A DNA stretch of 64,000 bases from an uncultured Oscillospiraceae bacterium (lineage in GTDB: Bacteria; Bacillota; Clostridia; Oscillospirales; Oscillospiraceae). The stretch is from NCBI GenBank assembly GCA_910584835.1, contig CAJUEG010000005.1:7902-71901 (forward strand), in the 5' to 3' direction. The notes below the pieces were generated by a model. The model worked only from the letters and a program-made list of their open reading frames with translations, made no database searches and was not told where the DNA came from. The position numbers were made by a program, and so were the translations under genes. Shown here piece after piece: positions 8,278 to 16,065 of this stretch (position 1 is its first letter; each line of letters opens with the position of its first letter).

Positions 8278-9222
8278 ATGCCGGAAGTCACTATATCCGA
8301 TTATTTTTACGGCGCTGAATCAGAAGAATTTATCTATTTCAAAATTCCCCGCCTGCTGATCACGGACGAGAAATTCAAGCACGTTTCCACAGACGCCAAA
8401 CTTCTTTATGGTATGCTGCTGGACCGCATGGGCCTGTCCGCGAAAAACAACTGGTACGACGACTGCGGGCGCGTCTATATCTACTACACCGTAGACGAGA
8501 TATGCGAGGATATGTGCTGCGGACGGGACAAGGCCATGAAGCTGCTGGCCGAGCTGGACAAGAAGAAAGGGATCGGTTTGGTGGAGCGTGTCAAGCAGGG
8601 CCAGGGCCGCCCCACCAAGCTCTATGTCAAGCGGTTCACCACCCGGACAGCGCCCTCGAAACCCGTGGCTTCCCCTCCAGATAATTTCACGCCCTGCCCA
8701 GACGTCGAAAAAAACCACCCCAAGACGTCGGAAAAATCGACCTCAAGACGTCGGAAAAAACCACCTCAAGAGGTCGAAAAAACCGACCCTAATCATACTG
8801 AGGGAAATCAGCCTGACTTTAACCACCTTGATTCATCCATCCCTCCCCCCAAGCCCCCCGGCGCTGTCATGGGGATGGATCGATACGAATTGAGGGAGGA
8901 AGTCAAAGTAAATATTGATTTTGAAGGCCTACAGCGGGCCCACCCCTATGACGATGTGGAGAGCCTTTTGGAGTTGGTAGTGGACGTGCTGGGCAGCACC
9001 GCCCCCACCCTGCGGATTGCTGGCGAAGCATTGCCAGCGGGCACAGTGAAGCAGCGGTTCCGAAAGCTGGACAGCACCCACATTGAGTACATCATTGAGG
9101 CCATGAGCCAGACCACCACAAAAATAAACAATATCCGGGCCTATCTTCTCACGGCGCTTTACAACGCGCCGGTGACGATGGGCCCTTACTATTCCGCCGC
9201 CGTGCGGCATGACTTTGGCTGA
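8278..9222 (+). CDS. repA: Replication initiator protein RepA (RepA_N type)
   Basis: A 314-residue initiator. ATG 8278 is chosen because AAAGGAGGG lies 7 bases upstream; longer starts lack an RBS and cross the hairpin. Residues 15-110 resemble the RepA N-terminal winged-helix domain: FIYFKIPRLLITDEKFKHVS, LLYGMLLDRM and a DEICEDM(C)CGRDKAMKLL helix-turn-helix. A Pro/Lys-rich linker (about residues 125-195) follows, then a C-terminal domain of the type found in element-borne RepA proteins (DUF6017, from memory). It is expected to support intracellular replication of the circular intermediate. It opens the plus-strand run of the element. Confidence 0.85.
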   Translation: MPEVTISDYFYGAESEEFIYFKIPRLLITDEKFKHVSTDAKLLYGMLLDRMGLSAKNNWYDDCGRVYIYYTVDEICEDMCCGRDKAMKLLAELDKKKGIGLVERVKQGQGRPTKLYVKRFTTRTAPSKPVASPPDNFTPCPDVEKNHPKTSEKSTSRRRKKPPQEVEKTDPNHTEGNQPDFNHLDSSIPPPKPPGAVMGMDRYELREEVKVNIDFEGLQRAHPYDDVESLLELVVDVLGSTAPTLRIAGEALPAGTVKQRFRKLDSTHIEYIIEAMSQTTTKINNIRAYLLTALYNAPVTMGPYYSAAVRHDFG

Positions 9223-9248
9223 AATAAATCTCACCATGAGACACATTT
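9222..9248. repeat. Dispersed palindrome copy 1
   Basis: AAAT-AAA-TCTCA-CCA-TGAGA-CAC-ATTT. It overlaps the end of repA and begins the repA-ParB gap. The inner TCTCA/TGAGA and outer AAAT/ATTT arms pair; AAA faces CAC. Confidence 0.9.
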
Positions 9249-9276
9249 GCAGCCATAAGACCAACTTTGTGTTAAG

Positions 9277-9303
9277 AATTGTGTTTCACCATGAGACACG
9301 ATT
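9277..9303. repeat. Dispersed palindrome copy 2
   Basis: AATTGTGTTTCA-CCA-TGAGACACGATT. All 12 positions pair as RNA if two G-U pairs are allowed. It lies 55 bp from copy 1, in front of the ParB-like gene. Confidence 0.85.
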
Positions 9304-9336
9304 TTTAGCAAATAAATCAAAAATGGAGGTAATTCA

Positions 9337-11658
9337 ATGGCAAACGAACCCAGCAAGACCCCGACCCCCCAGCCCCAAGCCGTCCCGCTGTCCAAAATCC
9401 ACGATCTGCCCGGCGTGGTGATCAGCAAGCAGCCGGACAAGAGCTACGGCGGCCTCGTCACCAGCATCCAGGCGGGCGGCGTGAAGGAGCCGGTGGTGCT
9501 CCGTCTGCGGGAGGACGGCGAATACCAGCTTGTCACCGGCTACCGCCGCCGCAGGGCGTGTGAGCTGGCAAAGCTGAAGGACATCCCCGCCCTGGTGTAT
9601 GAGATGTCCATGCCGTCGGCGCTGAACTATCACCGTCAGGTGAAGAACCAGCCCGGCATCCCGATCCCCGGCAAGCCGGTGCTGCCTGCCGCCCCGGACA
9701 AAAATGGGCCGACAGCCGACGTCAAGGGGCCGGAAAATCCGACCACCCCCGCCGCCGCTGATAAGGCCAAGGACGGGGACAAGCCCGCCCAGGAGCCCAA
9801 ACCCGCCGCCGACCAGGGCCAGGGGAAGCCTGCCGAGGGGAAAAACCCGGCGCAGGGCCCCGCCCCCGCCGCCGCTGACAAGGCCGAGGACAGGGCCAAG
9901 CCTGTCCAGGAGCCCAAGCCCGCCGCTGCCCAGGGTGAGCAGAAGCCTGCCGAGGGGAAAGACCCGGTGCAGGCTCCCGCCGCCGCTGACAAGGCCAAGG
10001 ACGGGGACAAGCCCGCCCAGGAGCCCAAGCCCGCCGCCGACCAGGGCCAGCAGAAGCCCATCGAAGGGAAGGACCCGGCGCAGGCCCCCGCCCCCGCCGC
10101 CGCTGACAAGGCCAAGGATGGGGCCAAGCCCGCCCAGGAGCCCAAGCCCGCCGCCGACCAGGGCCAGCAGAAGCCCATCGAAGGGAAGGACCCGGCGCAG
10201 GCCGACGCCCCCGCCGCCGCTGACAAGGCCAAGGACGGGGCCAAGCCTGCCCAGGAGCCCAAGCCCGCCGCTGCCCAGGGTGAGCAGAAGCCTGCCGAGG
10301 GGAAAGACCCGGCGCAGACTCCCGCCCCCGCCGCTGCTGACAAGACCAAGGATGGGGCCAAGCCCGCCCAGGAGCCCAAGCCCGCCGCCCAGGATCAGGA
10401 GAAACCCGCCCAGGCCCCCGCTGTCACCGGCACCGCAGCCAAGGGCCCCATCGGCACAGCCATCTCCCAGGTGCTTCCGGATCGGCTTTCGCCCCCGGAC
10501 GAGGCGGCCAGGAAGGATTTTCCCGCGCCCAAGGAAAGTGAATCCTTTTCCGTGGTGCTCCATCCGGCCTACCTGGAAAAATCCGACTACAACACCGTAT
10601 CGGTGGACACCAAGAGCGAGGACTATGCTGAGCTGAAAAAGTCCATCGAGCTCAACGGCGTGAAGGACCCGGTACTGGCCCGGATCGGGGAAAAGGGCAC
10701 CCTGGAGATCATTTCCGGCCAGCGCCGCCACATGATCGCCACGGAGCTGAACTACCCCGTCCCCACCATTATCCAGAAAATTTCCGACGCCGACGCCAAA
10801 ATCCTGGTGGCGGACGGCAACCTCCACCGGCCCAAAATTTCCACCTACGATCTGTCCCGCACCCTGCGGATGAAGATGGAGGGCATGAAGCAGAAGGCGG
10901 GCCGCCGCAAAAAGGGCAGTTTCAAAGCCGAGGAACTTTATAGTGATGTGAAGCTGGCCCAGGAGATGGGTATGCCGGTCAGCAAGCTCAACCGCCTTGT
11001 CCGGCTGTCCGAGGCCACCAAGGATGTGTGTGACCGGGTGGACGATGGTTCCCTCACCCTGTCCGTCGCGTCGGCCCTGTCCTTCTTGAAGCCGGGAAAC
11101 CAGGATGGCGTACTCCATCTGCTGGATTTGGGCTATAAAGTGCCTGCGGAACGGGTGGAATACATGAAGAAGGTGGAAAAGGAGGGCAAGCTGAACGATC
11201 AGTCCATGCGGGATGTGTTGGACGGCAAAAACGTGCTGGACCCGCCCCAGGAGACGGCGGCCCACGCGCCCGAACCCACCCAGGCCAGCGCCCCCGCCGC
11301 GTCCGCCATCCCCCCGTCCCCGGACGTGGGCCACTCCACCCCGGCGCCGGACGCCCCCGCCGCCGGACAGCCCGGACAGGCCCCGGAAGGGGCTGAGCCC
11401 GCTGTCCCTGATGGCCCGTCCGCTCCCGCGCCCCAGGCCCAGGAAGGCCAGGAGCCCGTTGACGGCAGACAGGATCGGCCCGAGTACACGAAGGTGGTTT
11501 TGGCTGGGGATCGCCTGCGCAAATATTTTCCGGACGTGATGATGACGCCCCGGGAGATCGAGGAAAGCATCTACGAGGCCCTGGAGGAGCGCCGCCAGCG
11601 CCAGCAGAAGGAGAATGAAAGGCTGACGATCTTCCCCAAGCGGGGGCCGAAGCATTAA
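9337..11658 (+). CDS. ParB-like protein with two ParB domains and a repetitive linker
   Basis: A 773-residue protein with GGAGG upstream of ATG 9337. An N-terminal ParB/Srx-type domain (about residues 10-90) carries VTGYRRRRACELAK. A second ParB domain (about 395-520) has ISGQRRHMIATEL and KILVADGNLHRPKIS and is followed by a helical DNA-binding-like segment, TYDLSRTLRMKMEGMK. Between them lie six tandem repeats of about 39 residues based on ADKAKDG(D/A)KPAQEPKPAA. The C-terminal tail is Pro/Ala-rich. It may act in partition or stability of the circular form by binding a centromere site; the dispersed palindromes are candidates (inference). It overlaps nothing and abuts ardA directly (TAA-ATG). 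The long minus-strand ORF opposite is a composition shadow. Confidence 0.85.
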   Translation: MANEPSKTPTPQPQAVPLSKIHDLPGVVISKQPDKSYGGLVTSIQAGGVKEPVVLRLREDGEYQLVTGYRRRRACELAKLKDIPALVYEMSMPSALNYHRQVKNQPGIPIPGKPVLPAAPDKNGPTADVKGPENPTTPAAADKAKDGDKPAQEPKPAADQGQGKPAEGKNPAQGPAPAAADKAEDRAKPVQEPKPAAAQGEQKPAEGKDPVQAPAAADKAKDGDKPAQEPKPAADQGQQKPIEGKDPAQAPAPAAADKAKDGAKPAQEPKPAADQGQQKPIEGKDPAQADAPAAADKAKDGAKPAQEPKPAAAQGEQKPAEGKDPAQTPAPAAADKTKDGAKPAQEPKPAAQDQEKPAQAPAVTGTAAKGPIGTAISQVLPDRLSPPDEAARKDFPAPKESESFSVVLHPAYLEKSDYNTVSVDTKSEDYAELKKSIELNGVKDPVLARIGEKGTLEIISGQRRHMIATELNYPVPTIIQKISDADAKILVADGNLHRPKISTYDLSRTLRMKMEGMKQKAGRRKKGSFKAEELYSDVKLAQEMGMPVSKLNRLVRLSEATKDVCDRVDDGSLTLSVASALSFLKPGNQDGVLHLLDLGYKVPAERVEYMKKVEKEGKLNDQSMRDVLDGKNVLDPPQETAAHAPEPTQASAPAASAIPPSPDVGHSTPAPDAPAAGQPGQAPEGAEPAVPDGPSAPAPQAQEGQEPVDGRQDRPEYTKVVLAGDRLRKYFPDVMMTPREIEESIYEALEERRQRQQKENERLTIFPKRGPKH
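9751..10413 (+). repeat. Six ~117-bp in-frame repeats in the ParB-like gene
   Basis: The units encode AAADKAKDG...KPAQEPKPAA...KDPAQAPAP, with lengths varying by a few residues. The Pro/Lys/Ala-rich linker separates two folded domains. Copies 3 and 4 are nearly identical, pointing to recent slippage or recombination. Confidence 0.85.
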
Positions 11659-12327
11659 ATGGTAGAGTTCACCGCCAATGTCGCCAATCTGGGCAAATAC
11701 AATGCCGGGGTGCTGACCGATACCGCGCTTCCCTTTCCCACCACCAAAGAGCGGGTGAGGGCCGCCCTACAGAAAATCGGTGTGGACGGCCTGCGCTATG
11801 AGGAAATCATCATTTTGGACTATTCCATCGGCGTCAAAGGGGTGGCACGGGCCCTGGGTGAGTTCACCCACATCGACGAGCTGAACTACCTTGCCAGCCG
11901 GTTGAATGAGCTTGACCCAGAAGAATTGATGAAATTTACCGCCGCCGTGGAGCATGGGGAGTACGCCAGCAGCGCGGAGGAATTGATCAACCTCACCTAC
12001 AACCTGGATCACTACGAACTCTATCCCGTCCAGAACGCGGAAGAATACGGCCTCTGGCTGGTGGATGAACTTATGGTATTGCAACTGCCGGAGCAGGCGC
12101 GGGATTACTTCGATTTTGAAGCCTACGGCGAGGCCACCGCCATCAACGAGGGCGGCACCTTCACCTCCCATGGGTATATGCTGGCTGGGCCTGAGCCCTT
12201 CCAAAAGGTGTATGACGGCCAGCACATCCCGGAGCAGTACCAGGTGTTCCAGTACCCCGTCCGGCAAAAGATCACTGTGCCCCGTTCCCACAGGAGCCGG
12301 GACAGCCCCAGGCACAAGCGCCCTTGA
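11659..12327 (+). CDS. ardA: ArdA-like antirestriction protein
   Basis: 222 residues. The body (VRAALQKIGVDG, YEEIIILDYSI, LNYLASRLNELDPEEL and an acidic C-terminal half) matches ArdA proteins of Tn916/Tn1549 elements. These are acidic DNA mimics that block type I restriction enzymes and protect incoming DNA. ATG 11659 follows the ParB stop with no gap, so translation is probably coupled. The last ~25 residues are unusually basic and overlap the terminator at 12316-12340, hinting that the C-terminus may be longer than in relatives. Confidence 0.8.
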   Translation: MVEFTANVANLGKYNAGVLTDTALPFPTTKERVRAALQKIGVDGLRYEEIIILDYSIGVKGVARALGEFTHIDELNYLASRLNELDPEELMKFTAAVEHGEYASSAEELINLTYNLDHYELYPVQNAEEYGLWLVDELMVLQLPEQARDYFDFEAYGEATAINEGGTFTSHGYMLAGPEPFQKVYDGQHIPEQYQVFQYPVRQKITVPRSHRSRDSPRHKRP

Positions 12328-12340
12328 GGGCGCTTTTTTT
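12316..12340 (+). terminator. Terminator overlapping the end of ardA
   Basis: AAGCGCCC-TTGA-GGGCGCTT followed by five more T's. The 5' arm lies inside the ardA coding end and the stop codon falls in the loop. Confidence 0.8.
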
Positions 12341-12354
12341 GCGCCCGAAAGCGG

Positions 12355-13200
12355 GTGGACCCTATTAAAAAGCCCCTGTTCGTTGTCTCCTGCTCAGGCG
12401 GGAAGGACTCGACGGCCATGCTGCTGCTGATGATCGAACGGGGTATGCCCATCGACATGGTGCTGGTGGCCGATACGGGGATGGAGTTTCCCGAAATGTA
12501 CCGCCACTGGGATAAGCTGGAACAGCACCTATACCGGGAACGGGGCTTGAAGCTGACCATACTCCATCATCCCCAGGGCTTTGAATGGCTTATGTTCGAC
12601 CAGCCAAAGGAGAAGCTGTCCGCGCTGGAACGACGTGAACGGGAGGAGGTGCCGCCCTATGGGAACGGCTGGCCCAGCACAAGGGTACGCTGGTGTACGG
12701 GCCAGCTAAAAGTACACCTGTTTAACAAGGCGTTGGCACAGCTCAAGACAGACTATGAGGTATTCCAATTCATAGGCATCGCCTCTGACGAGGATCACCG
12801 CTGTGTCACGGATGAACACATCCGTTATCCACTTGTCAGGTGGGACATCACCGAGGCCCAGGCGCTGCAAATCTGCTATGACCGGGGCTTTGACTGGGGC
12901 GGGCTGTATGAGATATATGAACGCTGCTCCTGCTGGTGCTGCCCATTGCAGCAGATCGGGGAACTGCGGAAGCTGCGCCGCCACCACCCGGAACTATGGG
13001 CCAAGCTGATGGAGCTTGACCAGCGCGCCCTGGATCAATTTGGGCACACGCCGCTGGGCCGCTTCAAAGACAACTGGACGGTGGCGGCGCTTGAAGAACG
13101 GTTTGCCGCCGAGGATCGGGCGCTGTGCCTGTTCAGCGGCATGGAACCCAAGCGCCGGAAAAGGCGCAGACCACCACATAAACATTCACATAAACATTGA
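12355..13200 (+). CDS. PP-loop (PAPS reductase/DndC-like) ATPase
   Basis: 281 residues from GTG 12355; no clear RBS, so the start is uncertain. SCSGGKDST (residues 12-20) is the PP-loop of the adenine-nucleotide alpha-hydrolase superfamily, followed by ADTGMEFPEMY and RWCTGQLK. A CSCWCC cluster around residue 187 may bind an iron-sulfur centre. Such proteins include PAPS reductase and the DNA-sulfur enzyme DndC. Among ArdA and ArdC genes a role in DNA modification or anti-restriction is plausible, but sulfate assimilation genes are absent and the substrate is unknown. Confidence 0.7.
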   Translation: MDPIKKPLFVVSCSGGKDSTAMLLLMIERGMPIDMVLVADTGMEFPEMYRHWDKLEQHLYRERGLKLTILHHPQGFEWLMFDQPKEKLSALERREREEVPPYGNGWPSTRVRWCTGQLKVHLFNKALAQLKTDYEVFQFIGIASDEDHRCVTDEHIRYPLVRWDITEAQALQICYDRGFDWGGLYEIYERCSCWCCPLQQIGELRKLRRHHPELWAKLMELDQRALDQFGHTPLGRFKDNWTVAALEERFAAEDRALCLFSGMEPKRRKRRRPPHKHSHKH

Positions 13201-13214
13201 AAGGAGCTGGATAT

Positions 13215-13622
13215 TTGAACGTTTTGGTAGTAGAGCCAGGCATGGCCCCCTATGAAAAGGAGGTCAACGGGCTGGAAGAAATGCAGGCCACGGTGGGCGG
13301 CCTGATCACAGCCAGCTATCCCTATGAGGAACCCGTTGCCATCGTCAGCAATGACGAGAGCATCAATATGGGCATGGAGTTCAACCGCAGCATTGAGGGC
13401 GGCTACGGCGGTATCTTTGGCCCGTTCTTTGTCTGCGGGCTGACTGAGGACAGCTTTTGTTCCCTCACCCCGGAGCAGATGGAGCATTTCAAGAAGAAAT
13501 TCCACCAAGCGGAAATCCTGATCGCCGCAAAGGGCAACACCCCCATCACGCTGAAAGTGGACCCCTGCCCCGCCACGCCGCCCGAGCATCCCAGACGCCC
13601 GCCCAAGACGCCGGGGCGGTAA
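13215..13622 (+). CDS. DUF3846-type protein
   Basis: 135 residues. TTG 13215 is preferred because AAGGAG (13201-13206) is 8 bases upstream; the longer frame would start at the RBS itself. The sequence NVLVVEPGMAPYEKEV...GLITASYPYEEPVAIVSNDE matches the DUF3846 family common in Firmicute mobile elements. Its function is not known. It sits between the PP-loop protein and the ArdC-like protein in an anti-restriction-like group. Confidence 0.7.
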   Translation: MNVLVVEPGMAPYEKEVNGLEEMQATVGGLITASYPYEEPVAIVSNDESINMGMEFNRSIEGGYGGIFGPFFVCGLTEDSFCSLTPEQMEHFKKKFHQAEILIAAKGNTPITLKVDPCPATPPEHPRRPPKTPGR

Positions 13623-13625
13623 ACC

Positions 13626-14579
13626 ATGCCGCCCGTATCAGATGAACGGCTGACCGAGCTGACGGAACGGCTGGAAAACGGGATCAAAGACCTGTACGCC
13701 AGCGGGAGGTATGCGGACTATCTGGCCGCTATGTCCAAGTTTCATCACTATAGCTACAGCAACGCATTGTTGATCCTGTTCCAATGCCCCACCGCTACCC
13801 GCGTTGCGGGGTACAAGGTATGGAAAACGGAGTTTGAACGCCAGGTGAAGCGGGGCGAACACGGGATCATGATTTTTGCCCCGAGCCAGCATAAGCGGGC
13901 CGCCATGGTGGAGAAGAAAGACCCCGCCACAGGCAAAACGTTGTACGGTTCAGATGGAAAGCCCTTGATGGAGCCGGGTTTTGTTCTCGCCACACGTTTT
14001 GTCCCCGTATATGTCTTTGACGTGAGCCAGACCGAGGGCCGGGAACTGCCCAACATTGGCGTGTCGGAGCTTTCCGGGGAAGTCACCGGCTATGAGGATA
14101 TATCCGCCCGCCTGTCCGCCCTGTCCCCGCTGCCCATTATGTTTGGGGCCGTCCCAGGAACGGCAAAGGGCTACGCCAGCCACATGGAGGGCCGGATCGT
14201 GATAAAGCCGGGCATGAGCCAAGTACAGACCCTTAAAACCATGATCCATGAAATTGCCCACGGTAAACTCCATCCCCCGGACTTTTTGGCAGATCACCCC
14301 AAGCAGCGGCACGAGAAGGAAGTGGAGGCCGAGAGCGTGGCCTATGTGGTATGCCAGCACTTCGGCATCGACACTTCGGACTATTCCTTCGGCTATGTGG
14401 CCGGGTGGAGCCGGGGCCGGGAATTGAACGAACTAAAAGCGTCCCTGGACATCATACACAGCACCGCTGGGGAAATCATTGACGCCATCCAGCCGCCCCA
14501 GCGGAACCCGGAACAGGAACTATCCCAGGCCCCTCAGAATAATCACCATCGAAAATCCAAAAAAGCAAAGCGAAAGTGA
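13626..14579 (+). CDS. ArdC-like ssDNA-binding/metallopeptidase antirestriction protein
   Basis: 317 residues. The N-terminal ~130 residues (LASGRYADYL..., YSYSNALLILFQCP, AGYKVWKTEFERQVKRGEHGI) match the ArdC N-terminal single-strand-DNA-binding domain. The C-terminal half holds an IrrE/ImmA-type zinc metallopeptidase with HEIAHG near residue 208 and a glutamate-rich EVEAESVAYVV helix. Relatives on plasmids and conjugative elements protect transferred DNA. It starts 3 bases after the previous gene stop, within one operon. Confidence 0.8.
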   Translation: MPPVSDERLTELTERLENGIKDLYASGRYADYLAAMSKFHHYSYSNALLILFQCPTATRVAGYKVWKTEFERQVKRGEHGIMIFAPSQHKRAAMVEKKDPATGKTLYGSDGKPLMEPGFVLATRFVPVYVFDVSQTEGRELPNIGVSELSGEVTGYEDISARLSALSPLPIMFGAVPGTAKGYASHMEGRIVIKPGMSQVQTLKTMIHEIAHGKLHPPDFLADHPKQRHEKEVEAESVAYVVCQHFGIDTSDYSFGYVAGWSRGRELNELKASLDIIHSTAGEIIDAIQPPQRNPEQELSQAPQNNHHRKSKKAKRK

Positions 14580-14589
14580 GGTTAACCAC

Positions 14590-14922
14590 ATGGAAAACCC
14601 CAACAGCATCCCGGAGCGCATGAGGGAAATCGAAATCTTCGGCGTCCCCGCGCTGTATACCAACACCCCTATTGACCCGGAGGACATCTATCCGGGAATG
14701 TCCCTCTACGAACTCCAGGGGCGGGATGGCCGGTTCATGGCCTCGGTGCTTACCCCTGTACCCATCCCCGTCCTGTCGGACGGCCCCCGCGACTTGAAGC
14801 CGGGGGAACTGGTGATGGACACCGGGGCCGGGTACTACACCCCCGCCGAGTTTGAAGAAAAGTACCTCTCCCCGGACTATGGCGGCGGGGACAGCGCGGA
14901 GCGGTATGGAAAAGAAAGCTGA
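14590..14922 (+). CDS. Small conserved element protein (LPD28-like)
   Basis: 110 residues. ATG 14590 gives MENPNSIPERMREIEIFGVPALYTN; upstream frame overlaps the ArdC gene and is not needed. The chain contains EDIYPGMSLYELQGRDG, characteristic (from memory) of a large-polyvalent-protein-associated domain found in mobile elements. It has no catalytic motif or membrane segment. Its 3' end overlaps the next gene by 17 bases, so the pair is probably translationally coupled. Function unknown. Confidence 0.65.
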   Translation: MENPNSIPERMREIEIFGVPALYTNTPIDPEDIYPGMSLYELQGRDGRFMASVLTPVPIPVLSDGPRDLKPGELVMDTGAGYYTPAEFEEKYLSPDYGGGDSAERYGKES

Positions 14923-15499
14923 CATCATCCTCATTTTGGAGGGGATCGTGGAGGAAAACACGAAAAGCTATCAATCAGACTTTACCCTTGACGTGGAGCG
15001 GCTAACTGCCGCCATGCTGGAACCTGTGCCGGAAAACCGCGTTTTCCTTTGGATGAGCCGTCCTTGTGGAACGTGGCTCTTTTGGGAGCGCGAAGTTTTT
15101 TTGCGTGATACCAGGGCGCACGACACCTGGACCCACCCGGACTACATTGCGCAGGCCGACCAAATCAAAGCATACCGCGTCACAGTGGCCCCCGGACGGT
15201 CCGGCGCGTTTGTGCTGGGCAAACTCCAACCGTTGAACTATGGGGAGCAGGTGGAACGTGTGAAGCGGCTGGCCCTGCCCGTACAGCAGGTAACACTCGA
15301 CTTTGAGGGCGGCGAAACCCGCACCATGTCCTATGCGGACTATACCAGCCATTTCTGTGAATTGATGTGCCATTGCGCGCCGATCAAGACCACCCATTAC
15401 CAGCCGGAAAACGAGGGGGAGCTTTCCGCCCTGCTCTACACGGAGCGGCATCCCCTAAAGCAGCGACCCCGTCGCCCGAAAAGGCCCCCTGCCCGGTAG
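14906..15499 (+). CDS. Conserved element protein of unknown function
   Basis: 197 residues from ATG 14906 (MEKKADIILILEGIVEEN). Visible features are an aromatic-rich centre (FLWMSRPCGTWLFWEREVF), a histidine/cysteine patch (HFCELMCHCAPIKTTHY) and a basic Pro/Arg tail. No family I can name with confidence. It ends the anti-restriction-type operon; a long palindrome-rich gap follows. Confidence 0.6.
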   Translation: MEKKADIILILEGIVEENTKSYQSDFTLDVERLTAAMLEPVPENRVFLWMSRPCGTWLFWEREVFLRDTRAHDTWTHPDYIAQADQIKAYRVTVAPGRSGAFVLGKLQPLNYGEQVERVKRLALPVQQVTLDFEGGETRTMSYADYTSHFCELMCHCAPIKTTHYQPENEGELSALLYTERHPLKQRPRRPKRPPAR

Positions 15500-15508
15500 C
15501 CCTGCCAA

Positions 15509-15591
15509 GACAGCGCCGCGTGCGGCGCTGTCCAAGCAAGTATGTCATTTGGTAGCACAAATGACCCTTGTTAGGGGGGAAGCCCCCCTAA
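15509..15591. other. Candidate origin of transfer (oriT) upstream of mobC
   Basis: Three perfect inverted repeats lie in 83 bp: GACAGCGCCGC/GCGGCGCTGTC (15509-15532), GTCATTTG-N6-CAAATGAC (15544-15565) and TTAGGGGGG-AAG-CCCCCCTAA (15571-15591). Ordered hairpins just upstream of a relaxosome protein and relaxase are the usual form of oriT. A nick site was not identified, so this is inference from position and structure. Confidence 0.5.
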
Positions 15592-15607
15592 TACCCCCGC
15601 CCGAAAT

Positions 15608-15626
15608 GCGTCTCACCGTGAGACGC
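15608..15626. repeat. Dispersed palindrome copy 3
   Basis: GCGTCTCA-CCG-TGAGACGC, perfect 8-bp arms, with GCG/CGC in place of the usual GTG/CAC. Confidence 0.9.
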
Positions 15627-15651
15627 GGAACCTGACAGGCGGCACATTTAA

Positions 15652-15672
15652 TGTGTCTCATGGTGAGACACA
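15652..15672. repeat. Dispersed palindrome copy 4
   Basis: TGTGTCTCA-TGG-TGAGACACA, perfect 9-bp arms. Confidence 0.9.
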
Positions 15673-15711
15673 AAACCCGGCGTGTTGAAACGCCGCCGCC
15701 GTTACACCTAA

Positions 15712-15737
15712 AAATAAATCTCATGGTGAGACACAAT
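15712..15737. repeat. Dispersed palindrome copy 5
   Basis: AAATAAATCTCA-TGG-TGAGACACAAT, the AAA-against-CAC form, ending just before the mobC RBS. Confidence 0.9.
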
Positions 15738-15756
15738 TCTATGAAAGGAGGTTTTT

Positions 15757-16065
15757 GTGCGTAAACGAAACCGCCATGTAAGCGTCTGGATGAATGAACA
15801 GGAATACCGGCACTTGAAGCGTCAGGCCGGGATCGCGGGTCTGGGCATCGACCCCTTCATCCGTAGCCTTGTTTTGGGCGTCCAGCTCCGCCCCCGCCCG
15901 CCCGACACCTACGCTGCCCTTCTCCGGGAGCTGTCCGCCCTGGGCAACAACGCCAATCAAATAGCCCACTGGGCCAACCTCCAAAAAAGCGTGTCCGAGG
16001 CGGATATCCGGCGGGCCGCCGCCCTGGTGTACGAGGCGTGGCGGCTGGTGAAGGAGACACTGTAA
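15757..16065 (+). CDS. mobC: MobC-like relaxosome protein
   Basis: 102 residues from GTG 15757, with AAAGGAGG 7-14 bases upstream. It is a small basic protein with a ribbon-helix-helix start (RNRHVSVWMNEQEYRHLKRQA) and the MobC-family tail ALGNNANQIAHWAN. MobC proteins bind oriT and help the relaxase open the DNA. Its TAA overlaps the relaxase ATG (TAATG), so the two are translated together. The preceding gap carries the oriT candidate and three dispersed palindromes. Confidence 0.85.
   Translation: MRKRNRHVSVWMNEQEYRHLKRQAGIAGLGIDPFIRSLVLGVQLRPRPPDTYAALLRELSALGNNANQIAHWANLQKSVSEADIRRAAALVYEAWRLVKETL

Noticed and set aside
9334..11655. 773-codon minus-strand ORF opposite the ParB-like gene
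   Set aside because: It mirrors the high-GC third-position bias of the plus-strand gene, has no RBS or known family, and is dominated by Gly/Leu/Val repeats.
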